This document shows positions 1 to 7,878 of a stretch of 64,000 nt of DNA, piece after piece. Below the pieces are notes generated by a model, which worked only from the letters and a program-made list of their open reading frames with translations, did not search any database and was not told the DNA's origin. The position numbers and the translations under genes were made by a program. The stretch lies in NCBI RefSeq assembly GCF_900156575.1, contig NZ_FTNY01000001.1, positions 372,001 to 436,000 on the forward strand. Reading direction: 5' to 3'. Source of the DNA: Chryseobacterium shigense. GTDB lineage: Bacteria > Bacteroidota > Bacteroidia > Flavobacteriales > Weeksellaceae. Position 1 is the stretch's first letter, and each line of letters starts with the position of its first letter.

Positions 1-490
1 GGATTTCCCGATGATCAATGTATCTATCAGTGGTGAGAATATTATTAAGAAGAAAAATATCAACATTGGTATGGCTACGGCTTTACCAGACGGAAACCTT
101 ATCGTTCCTGTCATTAAAAATGCTGATCAGTTATCTCTTTCAGGTTTGGCAAAAGCCATCAACGATTTAGCGTACAGAGCGAGAAACAAGAAATTAAGAC
201 CGGAAGACACTCAGGGAGCTACTTATACGATTTCTAACGTAGGAAGTTTTGGAAACCTTATGGGAACTCCAATTATTCCTCAGCCTCAGGTCGCTATTTT
301 AGCAATTGGTGCTATCGTTAAAAAGCCTGCGGTTCTTGAAACTAAAGATGGTGATGTAATTGCTATCCGTCAGTTGATGTTCATGTCTCACTCTTATGAC
401 CACAGAGTCGTAGACGGATCTTTAGGAGGAATGATGCTTAAGCATGTTCATGATTACCTTCAGAACTGGGATCTGAACACAGAAATTTAA
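1..490 (+). CDS. 2-oxo acid dehydrogenase E2 (dihydrolipoyl acyltransferase), C-terminal part
   Basis: Only the C-terminal catalytic domain is in the window; the frame is open from base 2, so the gene begins upstream and the ATG at 11 is internal. The acyltransferase signature SYDHRVVDG, with the catalytic His and Asp, lies about 30 residues before the end. It is preceded by the typical stretches GMATALPDGNLIVPVIK and YTISNVGSFG. E2 enzymes transfer the acyl group from lipoate to CoA in the cytoplasmic core of the dehydrogenase complex. It is distinct from odhB at 15621. A branched-chain or pyruvate E2 is more likely than 2-oxoglutarate, but substrate cannot be fixed without the N-terminus. 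A strong terminator follows. Confidence 0.9.
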   Translation, partial: DFPMINVSISGENIIKKKNINIGMATALPDGNLIVPVIKNADQLSLSGLAKAINDLAYRARNKKLRPEDTQGATYTISNVGSFGNLMGTPIIPQPQVAILAIGAIVKKPAVLETKDGDVIAIRQLMFMSHSYDHRVVDGSLGGMMLKHVHDYLQNWDLNTEI

Positions 491-560
491 TCTATGATGA
501 TTGATAAATGAGACCGTATTCCAAAGAATATGCTGATCTTATCAAAACATTTTACCATAC

Positions 561-590
561 AAAACCTCCGACTTTTTCGGAGGTTTTTTT
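561..590 (+). terminator. Rho-independent terminator after E2 gene
   Basis: Perfect 11-bp stem (561-571 with 577-587), 5-nt loop and a run of T. It closes the E2 transcription unit. Confidence 0.9.
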
Positions 591-767
591 CTATTAAAGA
601 TTATCTGTACATTTAAATAAAAAACACATCAAAAATCAAGTATAGAAGTCTTTTATCATTCTATTTTATCCCACTTCCCTGAAGTCGGTTATTTTTTACA
701 GCAGAAATTTTTAGTTATCATGTAATTTTCCTATTTTTTCAGTTCAATAAAACGTCTTACTCCACAA

Positions 768-2120
768 ATGCTGAAAATTTTCTCCCTCCTGCGAAAAGGC
801 CTTAAAAAGTCTTTTGACAATATCCGCAACGAACAGCTGAAGAATAACCTTCTTCAGGCGATTCCTTTCTGGATAGGATCTGTAATCACCGGATTTTTTG
901 CAGTGATGTATGCCAAGATATTTGCTTGGGGCGAACATCTGTTGAATTTCATGATGAACTGGCACGCCTGGACGATTTTCATTATTGCTCCCATCGGTTT
1001 TGTCCTTTCCTGGTGGCTGGTAAAAGAATTCGCTCCATACGCTAAAGGAAGCGGGATCCCACAGGTGATGGCTGCAGTAGAGCTTGCCAACCCTAAAGAA
1101 CACACAAAAATCAGGAATCTTTTAAGTTTAAAGATCATTGTGTTTAAGATCCTTTCATCAGTTGTTCTGGTCATCGGAGGCGGAGCTGTGGGACGGGAGG
1201 GGCCCACCATTCAGATTGCAGGCTCTGTTTTCAGAAAAGTCAATGAATATCTTCCCCACTGGTGGCCGAAAATCTCTAAGAAAAATATGATTATGACAGG
1301 GGCAGCAGCAGGACTTGCAGCGGCATTTAACACCCCTTTGGGTGGAATTGTTTTTGCGGTGGAAGAACTTTCTAAAACGCATATCAATTATTTCAAAACG
1401 GCCTTGTTTACGGCGGTAATCATTGCAGGTTTAACGGCCCAGACTTTAGCAGGATCTTATCTCTATTTAGGATATCCGAAAACAAATGATGTTTCATTAA
1501 TGGTGATGTTTCCTATTATTCTTGTAGCAGGAACGGCTGGAATTCTGGCCAGCCAGCTTTCTGTCATGATGCTCAAAATGAGTGACTGGAAAAAAAGAAA
1601 ACTTAAAACCGACAGAGCCAATATTGTTTTTCTCGTGATCTGCGCACTGTTCATCGCGTCCATCGCCTACTTTATCAATAGGGAAATCCTTGGGTCCGGA
1701 AAGGAAATTATGGAACGGGTGCTTTTTACAAAAGATAAGCATGAAGAATGGTATGTCCCGGTTTTAAGAATGCTGGGCCCTGCCCTTTCTTTCACATCCG
1801 GTGGTGCAGGCGGAATATTTGCTCCTGCGCTGACGGCGGGTGCGAGTATCGGATCTGTGATTTCCGGAGCGATTCATTTAACCTCCAACGAAACCAATGT
1901 TGTCATTCTTGCCGGAATGGTAGCCTTTCTTACCGGGATTACAAGAGCTCCTTTTACATCGGCGATTATTGTACTGGAAATGACGGACAGACATTCATTG
2001 ATCTTTCATCTGATGCTGGCAGGAATGGTCTCTTCTATAGCCTCTATTCTCGTGAGCAGACATTCTTTATATGATGTGATCAAGGTGAATTTTCTGGCGG
2101 AGATCAGGGAGAAGGAGTAG
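768..2120 (+). CDS. ClC-family chloride channel / H+-Cl- antiporter
   Basis: The 450-residue hydrophobic protein carries the three anion-pathway signatures of the ClC family in order: GSGIP (about residue 94), GREGP (about 142) and a GGIFAP motif (about 348). The Glu in GREGP is the gating glutamate of the family, so exchange-type gating is possible. Length matches compact bacterial ClC proteins without C-terminal CBS domains, and none is visible here. It sits alone in the inner membrane gene order, between a terminator and a repeat-rich intergenic region, so it is probably monocistronic. The ATG at 768 was chosen because it opens a short basic N-terminus before the first membrane helix. Whether it is a channel or an antiporter cannot be decided from sequence. 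Confidence 0.92.
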   Translation: MLKIFSLLRKGLKKSFDNIRNEQLKNNLLQAIPFWIGSVITGFFAVMYAKIFAWGEHLLNFMMNWHAWTIFIIAPIGFVLSWWLVKEFAPYAKGSGIPQVMAAVELANPKEHTKIRNLLSLKIIVFKILSSVVLVIGGGAVGREGPTIQIAGSVFRKVNEYLPHWWPKISKKNMIMTGAAAGLAAAFNTPLGGIVFAVEELSKTHINYFKTALFTAVIIAGLTAQTLAGSYLYLGYPKTNDVSLMVMFPIILVAGTAGILASQLSVMMLKMSDWKKRKLKTDRANIVFLVICALFIASIAYFINREILGSGKEIMERVLFTKDKHEEWYVPVLRMLGPALSFTSGGAGGIFAPALTAGASIGSVISGAIHLTSNETNVVILAGMVAFLTGITRAPFTSAIIVLEMTDRHSLIFHLMLAGMVSSIASILVSRHSLYDVIKVNFLAEIREKE

Positions 2121-2136
2121 ATTTGGGATATGTGCT

Positions 2137-2167
2137 GCTGGTTGCTGGTTGCTGGTTGCTGGTTGCT
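2137..2167. repeat. Period-7 tandem repeat (GCTGGTT)
   Basis: Four complete copies of GCTGGTT and a partial fifth (GCT), without mismatch, begin 17 bases after the ClC stop codon. The 2121-2463 gap holds this array, a second period-7 array and the rpsF promoter; no gene was seen. Confidence 0.95.
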
Positions 2168-2311
2168 TATTGGTAGCAAAAAGGTTGATATAACAATTGT
2201 ACTATATCCATTATTTTGATTAAATGCTTCGAACTAATATCTCCCCACTCTTACAGCTTAAAATTCACCATTAGTATCTCTAACTTCAATTTCAGCCTTA
2301 ACCTTTAAGTC

Positions 2312-2367
2312 TAGTATCTGAAATCTAATGTCTGATGTCTGATGTCTGATGTCTGAAATCTGATCCC
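2312..2367. repeat. Period-7 degenerate tandem array (TGATGTC type)
   Basis: Eight consecutive 7-base units can be laid out: TAGTATC, TGAAATC, TAATGTC, three TGATGTC, TGAAATC and TGATCCC. An open frame across it on the minus strand (2258-2455) is a repeat artefact. Confidence 0.85.
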
Positions 2368-2398
2368 GAAAATCCACCCACAAATATCCACCCAAGTA

Positions 2399-2429
2399 TT
2401 GCATATTCCAAATATATTTTCTAATTTTG
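2399..2429 (+). promoter_or_regulatory. Bacteroidota-type promoter of rpsF operon
   Basis: TTG (2399-2401), 20-base spacer, then TAATTTTG (2422-2429), matching the TAnnTTTG -7 element and TTG -33 element of Bacteroidota sigma factor. The rpsF ATG follows 34 bases later. Confidence 0.8.
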
Positions 2430-2463
2430 CACCTCGAAATAATTAACAAATTCATTTAACATT

Positions 2464-2805
2464 ATGAACAATTACGAAACTGTTTTCATTTTAACTCCCG
2501 TTCTATCTGATGCTCAGGTAGAGGAAGCAGTGAAAAAATTTGAAGATCTTTTAAAAGAAAAGAACTGTGAAATCGTTGCCAAAGAAAGCTGGGGACTTAA
2601 AAAATTAGCTTATCCAATTCAATTGAAAAAGAATGGATTCTACACTTTAATCGAGTTTAAAGGTGAAGGTACTGTAGTTGCTGACCTAGAATTAGCATTC
2701 AAACGTGACGAGAGAGTAATTCGTTACCTGACTACAAAACTTGACAAGCATGCTGTTGAGTACGCTGTAACTAGAAGAAGTAAAATCAAAGCGGCTAGAG
2801 CTTAA
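2464..2805 (+). CDS. rpsF: 30S ribosomal protein bS6
   Basis: The 113-residue product has the bS6 pattern: an N-terminal [11 protein letters not shown] strand, then [12 protein letters not shown] and the [14 protein letters not shown]-terminal region. bS6 binds the 16S rRNA platform as a heterodimer with bS18, encoded immediately downstream, so the gene order fits the function. The start is fixed by homology of the first strand; the leader is A/T-rich and carries no Shine-Dalgarno sequence. Flavobacterial ribosomes are known to bury the 16S 3' tail near bS6, bS18 and bS21, which agrees with the lack of such sites across this window. Confidence 0.98.
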   Translation: MNNYETVFILTPVLSDAQVEEAVKKFEDLLKEKNCEIVAKESWGLKKLAYPIQLKKNGFYTLIEFKGEGTVVADLELAFKRDERVIRYLTTKLDKHAVEYAVTRRSKIKAARA

Positions 2806-2837
2806 TTATTAACCCTATTTTTTAAAAAAGACAAGAC

Positions 2838-3140
2838 ATGGCAATAGACGAAATGGCTAAACAAGCCTCTGCTGGAGGAGAATCAGAAGTAAAATTCCTT
2901 ACTCCACTTGATATCAATACAAAATCTGAAAAGAAATATTGTAGATTCAAAAAATACGGAATTAAGCACGTTGATTACAAAGATGCTGATTTCTTATTAC
3001 AGTTTGTAAACGAGCAAGGTAAGATCTTACCAAGAAGATACACTGGAACTTCTTTAAAATACCAAAGAAAAGTTTCTGCTGCAATCAAAAGAGCAAGACA
3101 CCTTTCTTTACTACCTTACGTAGCTGACTTATTGAAATAA
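2838..3140 (+). CDS. rpsR: 30S ribosomal protein bS18
   Basis: The 100-residue product contains the bS18 core ([17 protein letters not shown], then [16 protein letters not shown] and [14 protein letters not shown]). Compared with E. coli bS18 (about 75 residues) there is an extra N-terminal stretch of about 20 residues rich in Ala, Glu and Ser. It follows rpsF by 32 bases and should share its promoter. The first ATG is used; the second Met (residue 6) is an alternative. Confidence 0.98.
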   Translation: MAIDEMAKQASAGGESEVKFLTPLDINTKSEKKYCRFKKYGIKHVDYKDADFLLQFVNEQGKILPRRYTGTSLKYQRKVSAAIKRARHLSLLPYVADLLK

Positions 3141-3157
3141 GACAAAAAATAAATAAG

Positions 3158-3181
3158 AGAAGAGGGCAACCTCTTCTTTTG
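3158..3181 (+). terminator. Hairpin with GCAA tetraloop between rpsR and rplI
   Basis: An 8-bp perfect stem (3158-3165 with 3170-3177) capped by GCAA and followed by TTTT. It may terminate or attenuate transcription before rplI, which lies 169 bases after rpsR. The rest of this gap holds near-repeats of GTCTTGGTTCT at about 3255 and 3273. Confidence 0.6.
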
Positions 3182-3309
3182 TTGCTGAATAAATAATTTT
3201 AATTCTAACGATTTTTAGAGAAAAGACAGAAGATCAAAAGATAAAAGATGTAATGTCTTGGTTCTTGCCTCTTTAGTCTTGGTTCTAAAACTAAAAACGG
3301 ACAACAACA

Positions 3310-3828
3310 ATGGATATCATCCTAAAAAAAGACGTAGAAAACTTAGGACTTGAGTTTGATACAGTAAGCGTAAAGCCTGGTTATGCTAGAAACTTCTTAC
3401 TTCCTCAGGGAATTGCACTTTTAGCAACTCCTAAAAACAAAGCAGCTCTTGAAGCTACTTTAGAAGCTAGAAAAGAAGAAGAAGCTAAACTAATCGCTAC
3501 CGCTAACGGTGTAGTAGATCAGTTGAAGAAAACTTCTATCACAATTCCTGCAAAAGTAGGTTCTGGTGACAAGCTATTCGGATCTATCAACAATTCTGAC
3601 CTATCTGCTGCTCTTGCTAAAGCTGGAGTTTCTGTAGAGAAGAAATACATCAAAATCCCAGGGAACACAATCAAGAGAACTGGTAAAGTGACTGCAAACA
3701 TCAGACTACACAGAAATGTTGAGTACAACTTCGAATTTGACGTTGTATCTGACGCTCCGGTAGAAGCTCCTAAACCAGCTGCTCCTAAAGCTAAAGTAGT
3801 AGAAGAAACTCCTTCTGAAGAAGCTTAA
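3310..3828 (+). CDS. rplI: 50S ribosomal protein bL9
   Basis: The N-terminal domain is clear (MDIILKKDVENLG, VKPGYARNFLLPQGIA), followed by the long connecting helix around residues 45-75 and the C-terminal rRNA-binding domain. At 172 residues it is longer than the usual 148-150; the excess is a C-terminal tail (from about residue 150) rich in Pro, Ala, Lys and Glu. It completes the conserved rpsF-rpsR-rplI order, though a hairpin separates it from rpsR and it may have its own promoter. A strong terminator follows. Confidence 0.97.
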   Translation: MDIILKKDVENLGLEFDTVSVKPGYARNFLLPQGIALLATPKNKAALEATLEARKEEEAKLIATANGVVDQLKKTSITIPAKVGSGDKLFGSINNSDLSAALAKAGVSVEKKYIKIPGNTIKRTGKVTANIRLHRNVEYNFEFDVVSDAPVEAPKPAAPKAKVVEETPSEEA

Positions 3829-3846
3829 TATCTTCTCAAATATATA

Positions 3847-3880
3847 AACCACTTCATTTTTGAAGTGGTTTTTTGTTTTT
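3847..3880 (+). terminator. Rho-independent terminator after rplI
   Basis: Perfect 10-bp stem (3847-3856 with 3861-3870), TTTT loop and a following T tract. Confidence 0.92.
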
Positions 3881-3892
3881 AATCCTTTTGTG

Positions 3893-4013
3893 AAGCTTCA
3901 TCCCGCTATCCACTCATACTCCTCACGCCAGCACTTGGCAACTCCAAAATCCCTCCCACGCCCCACTTCAAGTTGCGGGGTAACCGTTCCTATCGGGGCT
4001 AAGGTGACAGCCT
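3893..4013 (-). repeat. Degenerate flavobacterial intergenic repeat (GATAGCGGG / GCCCCGATAGG type)
   Basis: Read on the minus strand it runs from AGCCCCGATAGGAACGGTTA to TGGATAGCGGGATGAAGC. Both end motifs are typical of a family of dispersed intergenic elements that I recall from Flavobacterium and Chryseobacterium genomes. The base composition (GC-rich) differs from the flanks. The plus-strand frame across it (3860-4057) shows no protein-like features. Together with the next element it fills the 3829-4214 gap, which has no gene. Confidence 0.55.
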
Positions 4014-4122
4014 TAAATACAAATAACAGTCAACCCATTTTCAAGAAACTTTCATGAATGATGAAGATAAAGACTCACATCTGGACTCTGACGCTCCCGA
4101 AGCCGCTAATAAGCCTCCACCC

Positions 4123-4209
4123 TTTTCTGAGTGAAACGCCATTGCGAACGAAAAATATTTTCCAATTATTATAAGAAAATCCTAGTGAACCTTGCGTTAA
4201 AAAAAACTT
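4123..4209 (-). repeat. Dispersed intergenic repeat, copy 1
   Basis: The core 4123-4163 is nearly identical, in reverse complement, to 62018-62058: both contain CTGAGTGAAACGCC followed by TTGCGA. Beyond each core lies an AACGCAA box (4191-4199 here, 61983-61989 in the other copy). This is direct within-window evidence for a dispersed element. Confidence 0.75.
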
Positions 4210-4214
4210 CAAAA

Positions 4215-5081
4215 TCAATGATCGCCTCTCAGCTTCTGCTGATATTCCGTTGGTGACACTCCGATAACCTTCTTGAAAATATTACTGAAAGAAGACAGAC
4301 TGTTATACCCCACCATCATCGCAATCTCATACATATTGTACTTTCCTTCCAGCATGAGTTCTAAAGAACGGGTAATCCTCAAGGCACGCAGAAAACGCAC
4401 GTAATTCATCCCCAAAATCTCTTTAAACTTCCTGGAAAGGGTTCTGGTACTCATCCCGAATTCTTTCGCCGTAGATTCAATGGTAAGAGGCTTTTCAAGG
4501 TTGGCATGAATATACTTGGCAATCTTCAGCAGTGTCTCATCTTTTGGAAATGGATGCTGAACCGGAAAGGCCAGCTTTTTATCTCTTTTCTCAGGAAGAA
4601 TTCCTTTTAAAGCTTTGAGGAAATAATATTTTGGAACATCATTTTTTGTGATTTTCCCATCCCAATCTTTTGTATATAAAATCATCTCTCTCAGGAGATG
4701 GCTCACGGAATAAATATTAATTTCATCAAAAAAGCCATTCTCATTTTCTTCTTTTTTAAAGTAAAAATTATAAAGATCAACTTTTGGACTGGTTGAAAAA
4801 ATATAATGAGGGATTCCTGCCGGGATCCACATAAAACATCTGGCAGGAAGATACCAGTGTTTGAGGTCGGTAAAAACATGCACGATTCCTCCCTCTGCAT
4901 ACACCAGCTGGGCAGAACTGTGATGATGAATCTCTGTAGTAACGTCTCCTGCGAGCACATGATAGACATAAAATTCTGCATCATCTTCCTCTACTGCTTT
5001 AAAATGGCTGTCATTCATTAATGAAAGGTAAGAAGAAAATTTCACATTGGCGTAAATGAGCAAATCTTTTTCTGTTTTCAC
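4215..5081 (-). CDS. AraC-family transcriptional regulator with N-terminal cupin-like domain
   Basis: The last 100 residues of 288 form a typical AraC/XylS DNA-binding domain with two helix-turn-helix units: TAKEFGMSTRTLSRKF and, nearer the end, EIAMMVGYNSLSSFSNIFKK followed by GVSPTEYQQKL. Residues 1-180 look like a cupin sensor: HHHSSAQLVYAEGG, then a WIPAGIPHY stretch, typical of AraC regulators that sense small molecules. It is transcribed away from the efflux operon starting at 5156 with 74 bases between the two start codons. The obvious inference is that it controls that operon, possibly in response to a pump substrate. No evidence shows whether it activates or represses. Confidence 0.92.
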   Translation of the reverse strand: MKTEKDLLIYANVKFSSYLSLMNDSHFKAVEEDDAEFYVYHVLAGDVTTEIHHHSSAQLVYAEGGIVHVFTDLKHWYLPARCFMWIPAGIPHYIFSTSPKVDLYNFYFKKEENENGFFDEINIYSVSHLLREMILYTKDWDGKITKNDVPKYYFLKALKGILPEKRDKKLAFPVQHPFPKDETLLKIAKYIHANLEKPLTIESTAKEFGMSTRTLSRKFKEILGMNYVRFLRALRITRSLELMLEGKYNMYEIAMMVGYNSLSSFSNIFKKVIGVSPTEYQQKLRGDH

Positions 5082-5106
5082 AAATCAGGTCCGATGCTCT
5101 CCACCG

Positions 5107-5114
5107 TAACTTTG
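5107..5114 (+). promoter_or_regulatory. -7 element of efflux operon promoter
   Basis: TAACTTTG fits TAnnTTTG and lies 42 bases before the ATG at 5156. No good TTG -33 box is found at the expected distance, as expected for a promoter needing an activator such as the divergent AraC protein. Confidence 0.55.
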
Positions 5115-5155
5115 CAGCATCAAAATCACTTTATCAAAAATCCTTTAAATAAATT

Positions 5156-6493
5156 ATGAATATGATATTTAACGCATGCCGATATCAGTGCATGTCGTTG
5201 TGCTTACTGCTGGCAGGTAGTTTTTTACAGTCACAAATGATCGATTACCAGCGTCTAAGTCTTCAACAGGCGATAGAAACCGGTTTAAAAAATAACAAAA
5301 ACATTCAGATAAGCCATTTAAAACAGGAAATGTCTGTCACCAGAGAAAAAGACCTGGCAATGGAGAAACTCCCGGATATTGAGTTCCATACCAGCTACAA
5401 CCAGGTAACGAATCTTTTCCAGCATCAAAACGGTTTTTTCAATAAGGCCACCAAGTATGACATCATCAACGGGATGTATGATTTTACCCTCTCTGCGTCT
5501 ATTCCGGTATACATGGGTGGAAAAATTAAAAACACAGAGAAAAAAGCATCCATTGATACTGAAATCTCGGCATTGAAAACCCATCGCGATGAAAGGCAAC
5601 TTAAAATGGAAATTATTACAGCTTTTCTTCAGATCCATCATCTCAAAGAACAACTTAGTCTTATCAATAATAAAATGAAGGAAGATTCGATCAATATCAA
5701 ACAGGTCAAATCTTTAAAAGCTAATGGGGTTGTCACAGTCAATGAAGTATTGAGAACCTCTTTACAGCTATCAAATCATACCATGAGCTGGACAGAACTG
5801 GATAATGACATCCAGATTGCGGAACATAAGCTTAAAACGATTCTTTCTCTTCCGGAAAACCAGGAAATGCATGTGGATACCGAAGATCTTATCTCCGACA
5901 GAGCAGAGATTCCCTACATCAATGAACTGACCGAAACAGCTTTACATAAGAATGAGTCGGTAGAAATGACCCATAAGAACCTATCATTAAAGGTACTGGA
6001 TCAGAAGATCATTAAAGCAAATTATTTACCTAAGATCACCGCAGGTGGCGAATATTTTATAAAATACCCGAATATGATGTTTTTTCCTCCTGAGCCTTAT
6101 GCCTACCGTTTGGGAATGCTGGGGGTGAATCTTACCTATCCTATCGAAAATCTGTATAAAAATAAGTACAAAATGCAGGAAGCCAGAGAGAATATTGATC
6201 TGGCAAAACTTCAGATTGAGGAGAACGACGAGAATGTAAGGCATAACGTTTATGAAGCATACAAAAAGTTTGAAGAGACCGATCAGAAAGTAAAAATCGC
6301 AGAGGAAGCCATAGGCCAGGCCAAAGAAAACTACCGAATTGTAAAAACAAAATACGCGAACAAGCTCAGTCTGATCACCGAACTCATCGATGCAGACAAT
6401 GCTTATCTGGAGGCCGAGTCCAATCTGATCTCCGTAAAAATTAACCGACAATTAAAATATTACCAACTCCAGTACACGATTGGCAACTTATAA
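5156..6493 (+). CDS. TolC-family outer membrane efflux protein
   Basis: The 445-residue protein has an N-terminal export signal (a hydrophobic run ending in LLLAGSFLQS at about residue 25) and the repeated helical architecture of the outer membrane factor family: LSLQQAIETGLKNNKNIQIS near the start, and a second half-repeat with LTYPIENLYKNKYKMQEA. It should form the trimeric outer-membrane and periplasmic tunnel of a tripartite pump. The next gene, a membrane fusion protein, starts 5 bases after its stop, so the two are co-translated, and an MFS transporter follows. Start choice: the first ATG gives a plausible signal peptide. Confidence 0.9.
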   Translation: MNMIFNACRYQCMSLCLLLAGSFLQSQMIDYQRLSLQQAIETGLKNNKNIQISHLKQEMSVTREKDLAMEKLPDIEFHTSYNQVTNLFQHQNGFFNKATKYDIINGMYDFTLSASIPVYMGGKIKNTEKKASIDTEISALKTHRDERQLKMEIITAFLQIHHLKEQLSLINNKMKEDSINIKQVKSLKANGVVTVNEVLRTSLQLSNHTMSWTELDNDIQIAEHKLKTILSLPENQEMHVDTEDLISDRAEIPYINELTETALHKNESVEMTHKNLSLKVLDQKIIKANYLPKITAGGEYFIKYPNMMFFPPEPYAYRLGMLGVNLTYPIENLYKNKYKMQEARENIDLAKLQIEENDENVRHNVYEAYKKFEETDQKVKIAEEAIGQAKENYRIVKTKYANKLSLITELIDADNAYLEAESNLISVKINRQLKYYQLQYTIGNL

Positions 6494-6498
6494 AAACT

Positions 6499-7545
6499 AT
6501 GGCAAAGAAACAACTGACACAAAAGGAAAAAAGAATCAACAAAACAATCACGCTCCTGGCCTGGATTCTCATCATCAGCGGAATTACGGGAATGGTAAGC
6601 TTTTATCTTTTTTCAAGAAAAAATGTCACCACCAATGATGCTCAGATCGAACAGTACATCACCCCTGTTTCCAGCAAAGTTTCAGGGTTTATTAAAACCA
6701 TACGGTTTGACGAAAACCAGTTTGTGCGCAAAGGAGACACGTTGATTATTATAGACAACAGGGAATTCGTTAATCAGGTTAGAATGGCGGAGGCAGGGCT
6801 TCATGCCAATGCGGAGAACATCACCACCATAGAAAGTGGAGTGAATACAAAAGAAAGTGACTCAAAAATCATCGATGCCAAAATAGCTTCAGCAAAAATT
6901 GATATCTGGAGAACGGAACAGGATTTTAAAAGGTACAAAAATTTAGTTTCCGAAGATGCGGCAACGGAACAGCAGTTTGAAAACGTAAAAGCTTCGTATG
7001 AGCAGGCAAAAGCCAATCTTTTAGCTTTAGAACAACAGAAAAAAGCAGTAAAAGCAGGGGCCAGCGAGCAACAGACCAAAGTTGCTCCCGTAAAAAGCCA
7101 GATTCAGCAGAGCTCTGCAAACCTGAACAACGCTCAACTTTTCCTTTCCTATACCGTGATTACAGCGCCTTATGACGGATGGGTCGGAAAGAAAACAATC
7201 CAGGAGGGACAGCTGATCAAAGAAGGCCAGGCTCTGTTACAAATCGTAAGCAAAGAAAAATGGATCATAGCTAACTACAAAGAAACACAGCTGGGACAGA
7301 TCGATCCGAATAAGGAAGTAACGATCACTGCCGATGCGTACCCTGACCTTGAATTTAAAGGAAAAGTGGTTTCCGTATCGCCTGCGTCCGGTTCACAGTT
7401 TTCCCTTGTAAAACCAGACAATGCAACAGGAAACTTTGTCAAGATTGAGCAAAGATTTCCCGTAAAAATTATCCTTAATAATAATCAAAATAATGAGAAA
7501 CTTCTTTCCGGAATGAATGTTCTGGTAAGTGCCAAGAAAATATAG
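6499..7545 (+). CDS. HlyD/EmrA-type membrane fusion (periplasmic adaptor) protein
   Basis: One transmembrane helix (residues about 15-37) follows a basic cytoplasmic tail. Next come a lipoyl-like half (TTNDAQIEQYITPVSSKVSG), a long alpha-helical hairpin rich in Ala, Gln and Lys (about 90-205), the second lipoyl half (TAPYDGWVGKKTIQEGQLI) and a beta-barrel domain. The order and 348-residue length match EmrA-type adaptors that link an MFS pump to TolC. Five bases separate it from the TolC-like gene. The MFS gene begins 333 bases downstream, an unusually wide gap for such an operon. Confidence 0.92.
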   Translation: MAKKQLTQKEKRINKTITLLAWILIISGITGMVSFYLFSRKNVTTNDAQIEQYITPVSSKVSGFIKTIRFDENQFVRKGDTLIIIDNREFVNQVRMAEAGLHANAENITTIESGVNTKESDSKIIDAKIASAKIDIWRTEQDFKRYKNLVSEDAATEQQFENVKASYEQAKANLLALEQQKKAVKAGASEQQTKVAPVKSQIQQSSANLNNAQLFLSYTVITAPYDGWVGKKTIQEGQLIKEGQALLQIVSKEKWIIANYKETQLGQIDPNKEVTITADAYPDLEFKGKVVSVSPASGSQFSLVKPDNATGNFVKIEQRFPVKIILNNNQNNEKLLSGMNVLVSAKKI

Positions 7546-7878
7546 TGATTTTGTGTTGAGTGTTAGAGAATGTGAGGGTGTGTGAATTATTAAAACCGGA
7601 TGGCAGTCATGCAGAAGAATACTTTAATGAGGATCACACCAGCACATTTTTAAAAGAATACATGATCCTATTCAATACATAGCCAGATTAGATATTTTTT
7701 AGCGGAAAGGCAGAACTGCAGTGACAGGCTTCTGATGATTCATGAGCATTTGTCATTTACCTTTTACTTTTTTTACAACCTGCTCTTTTGTCTTTTCGCT
7801 TTTTATTTTTCACAAAAAAGATCCGCAAGCTTATTTATACATTAACCAATCACCAAATTATTACATCAATACATCCTC
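7546..7878 (+). other. Gap between adaptor and MFS genes
   Basis: No convincing gene. About 40 codons in one frame ending at about 7680 read as protein-like (KPDGSHAEEYFNED within it) but have no proper start and no recognised family; they may be the tail of a decayed gene. A 60-codon frame at 7742-7924 overlaps the MFS start and looks spurious. Confidence 0.4.

Noticed and set aside
744..1103. 119-codon and other frames antisense to the ClC gene
   Set aside because: The plus-strand ClC frame has all family motifs; antisense frames show no domain.
2258..2455. 65-codon minus-strand frame before rpsF
   Set aside because: It is produced by the period-7 repeat array and overlaps the rpsF promoter.
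3860..4057. 65-codon frame after the rplI terminator
   Set aside because: It runs across a dispersed intergenic element, starts inside the terminator region, and its composition is unlike a folded protein.
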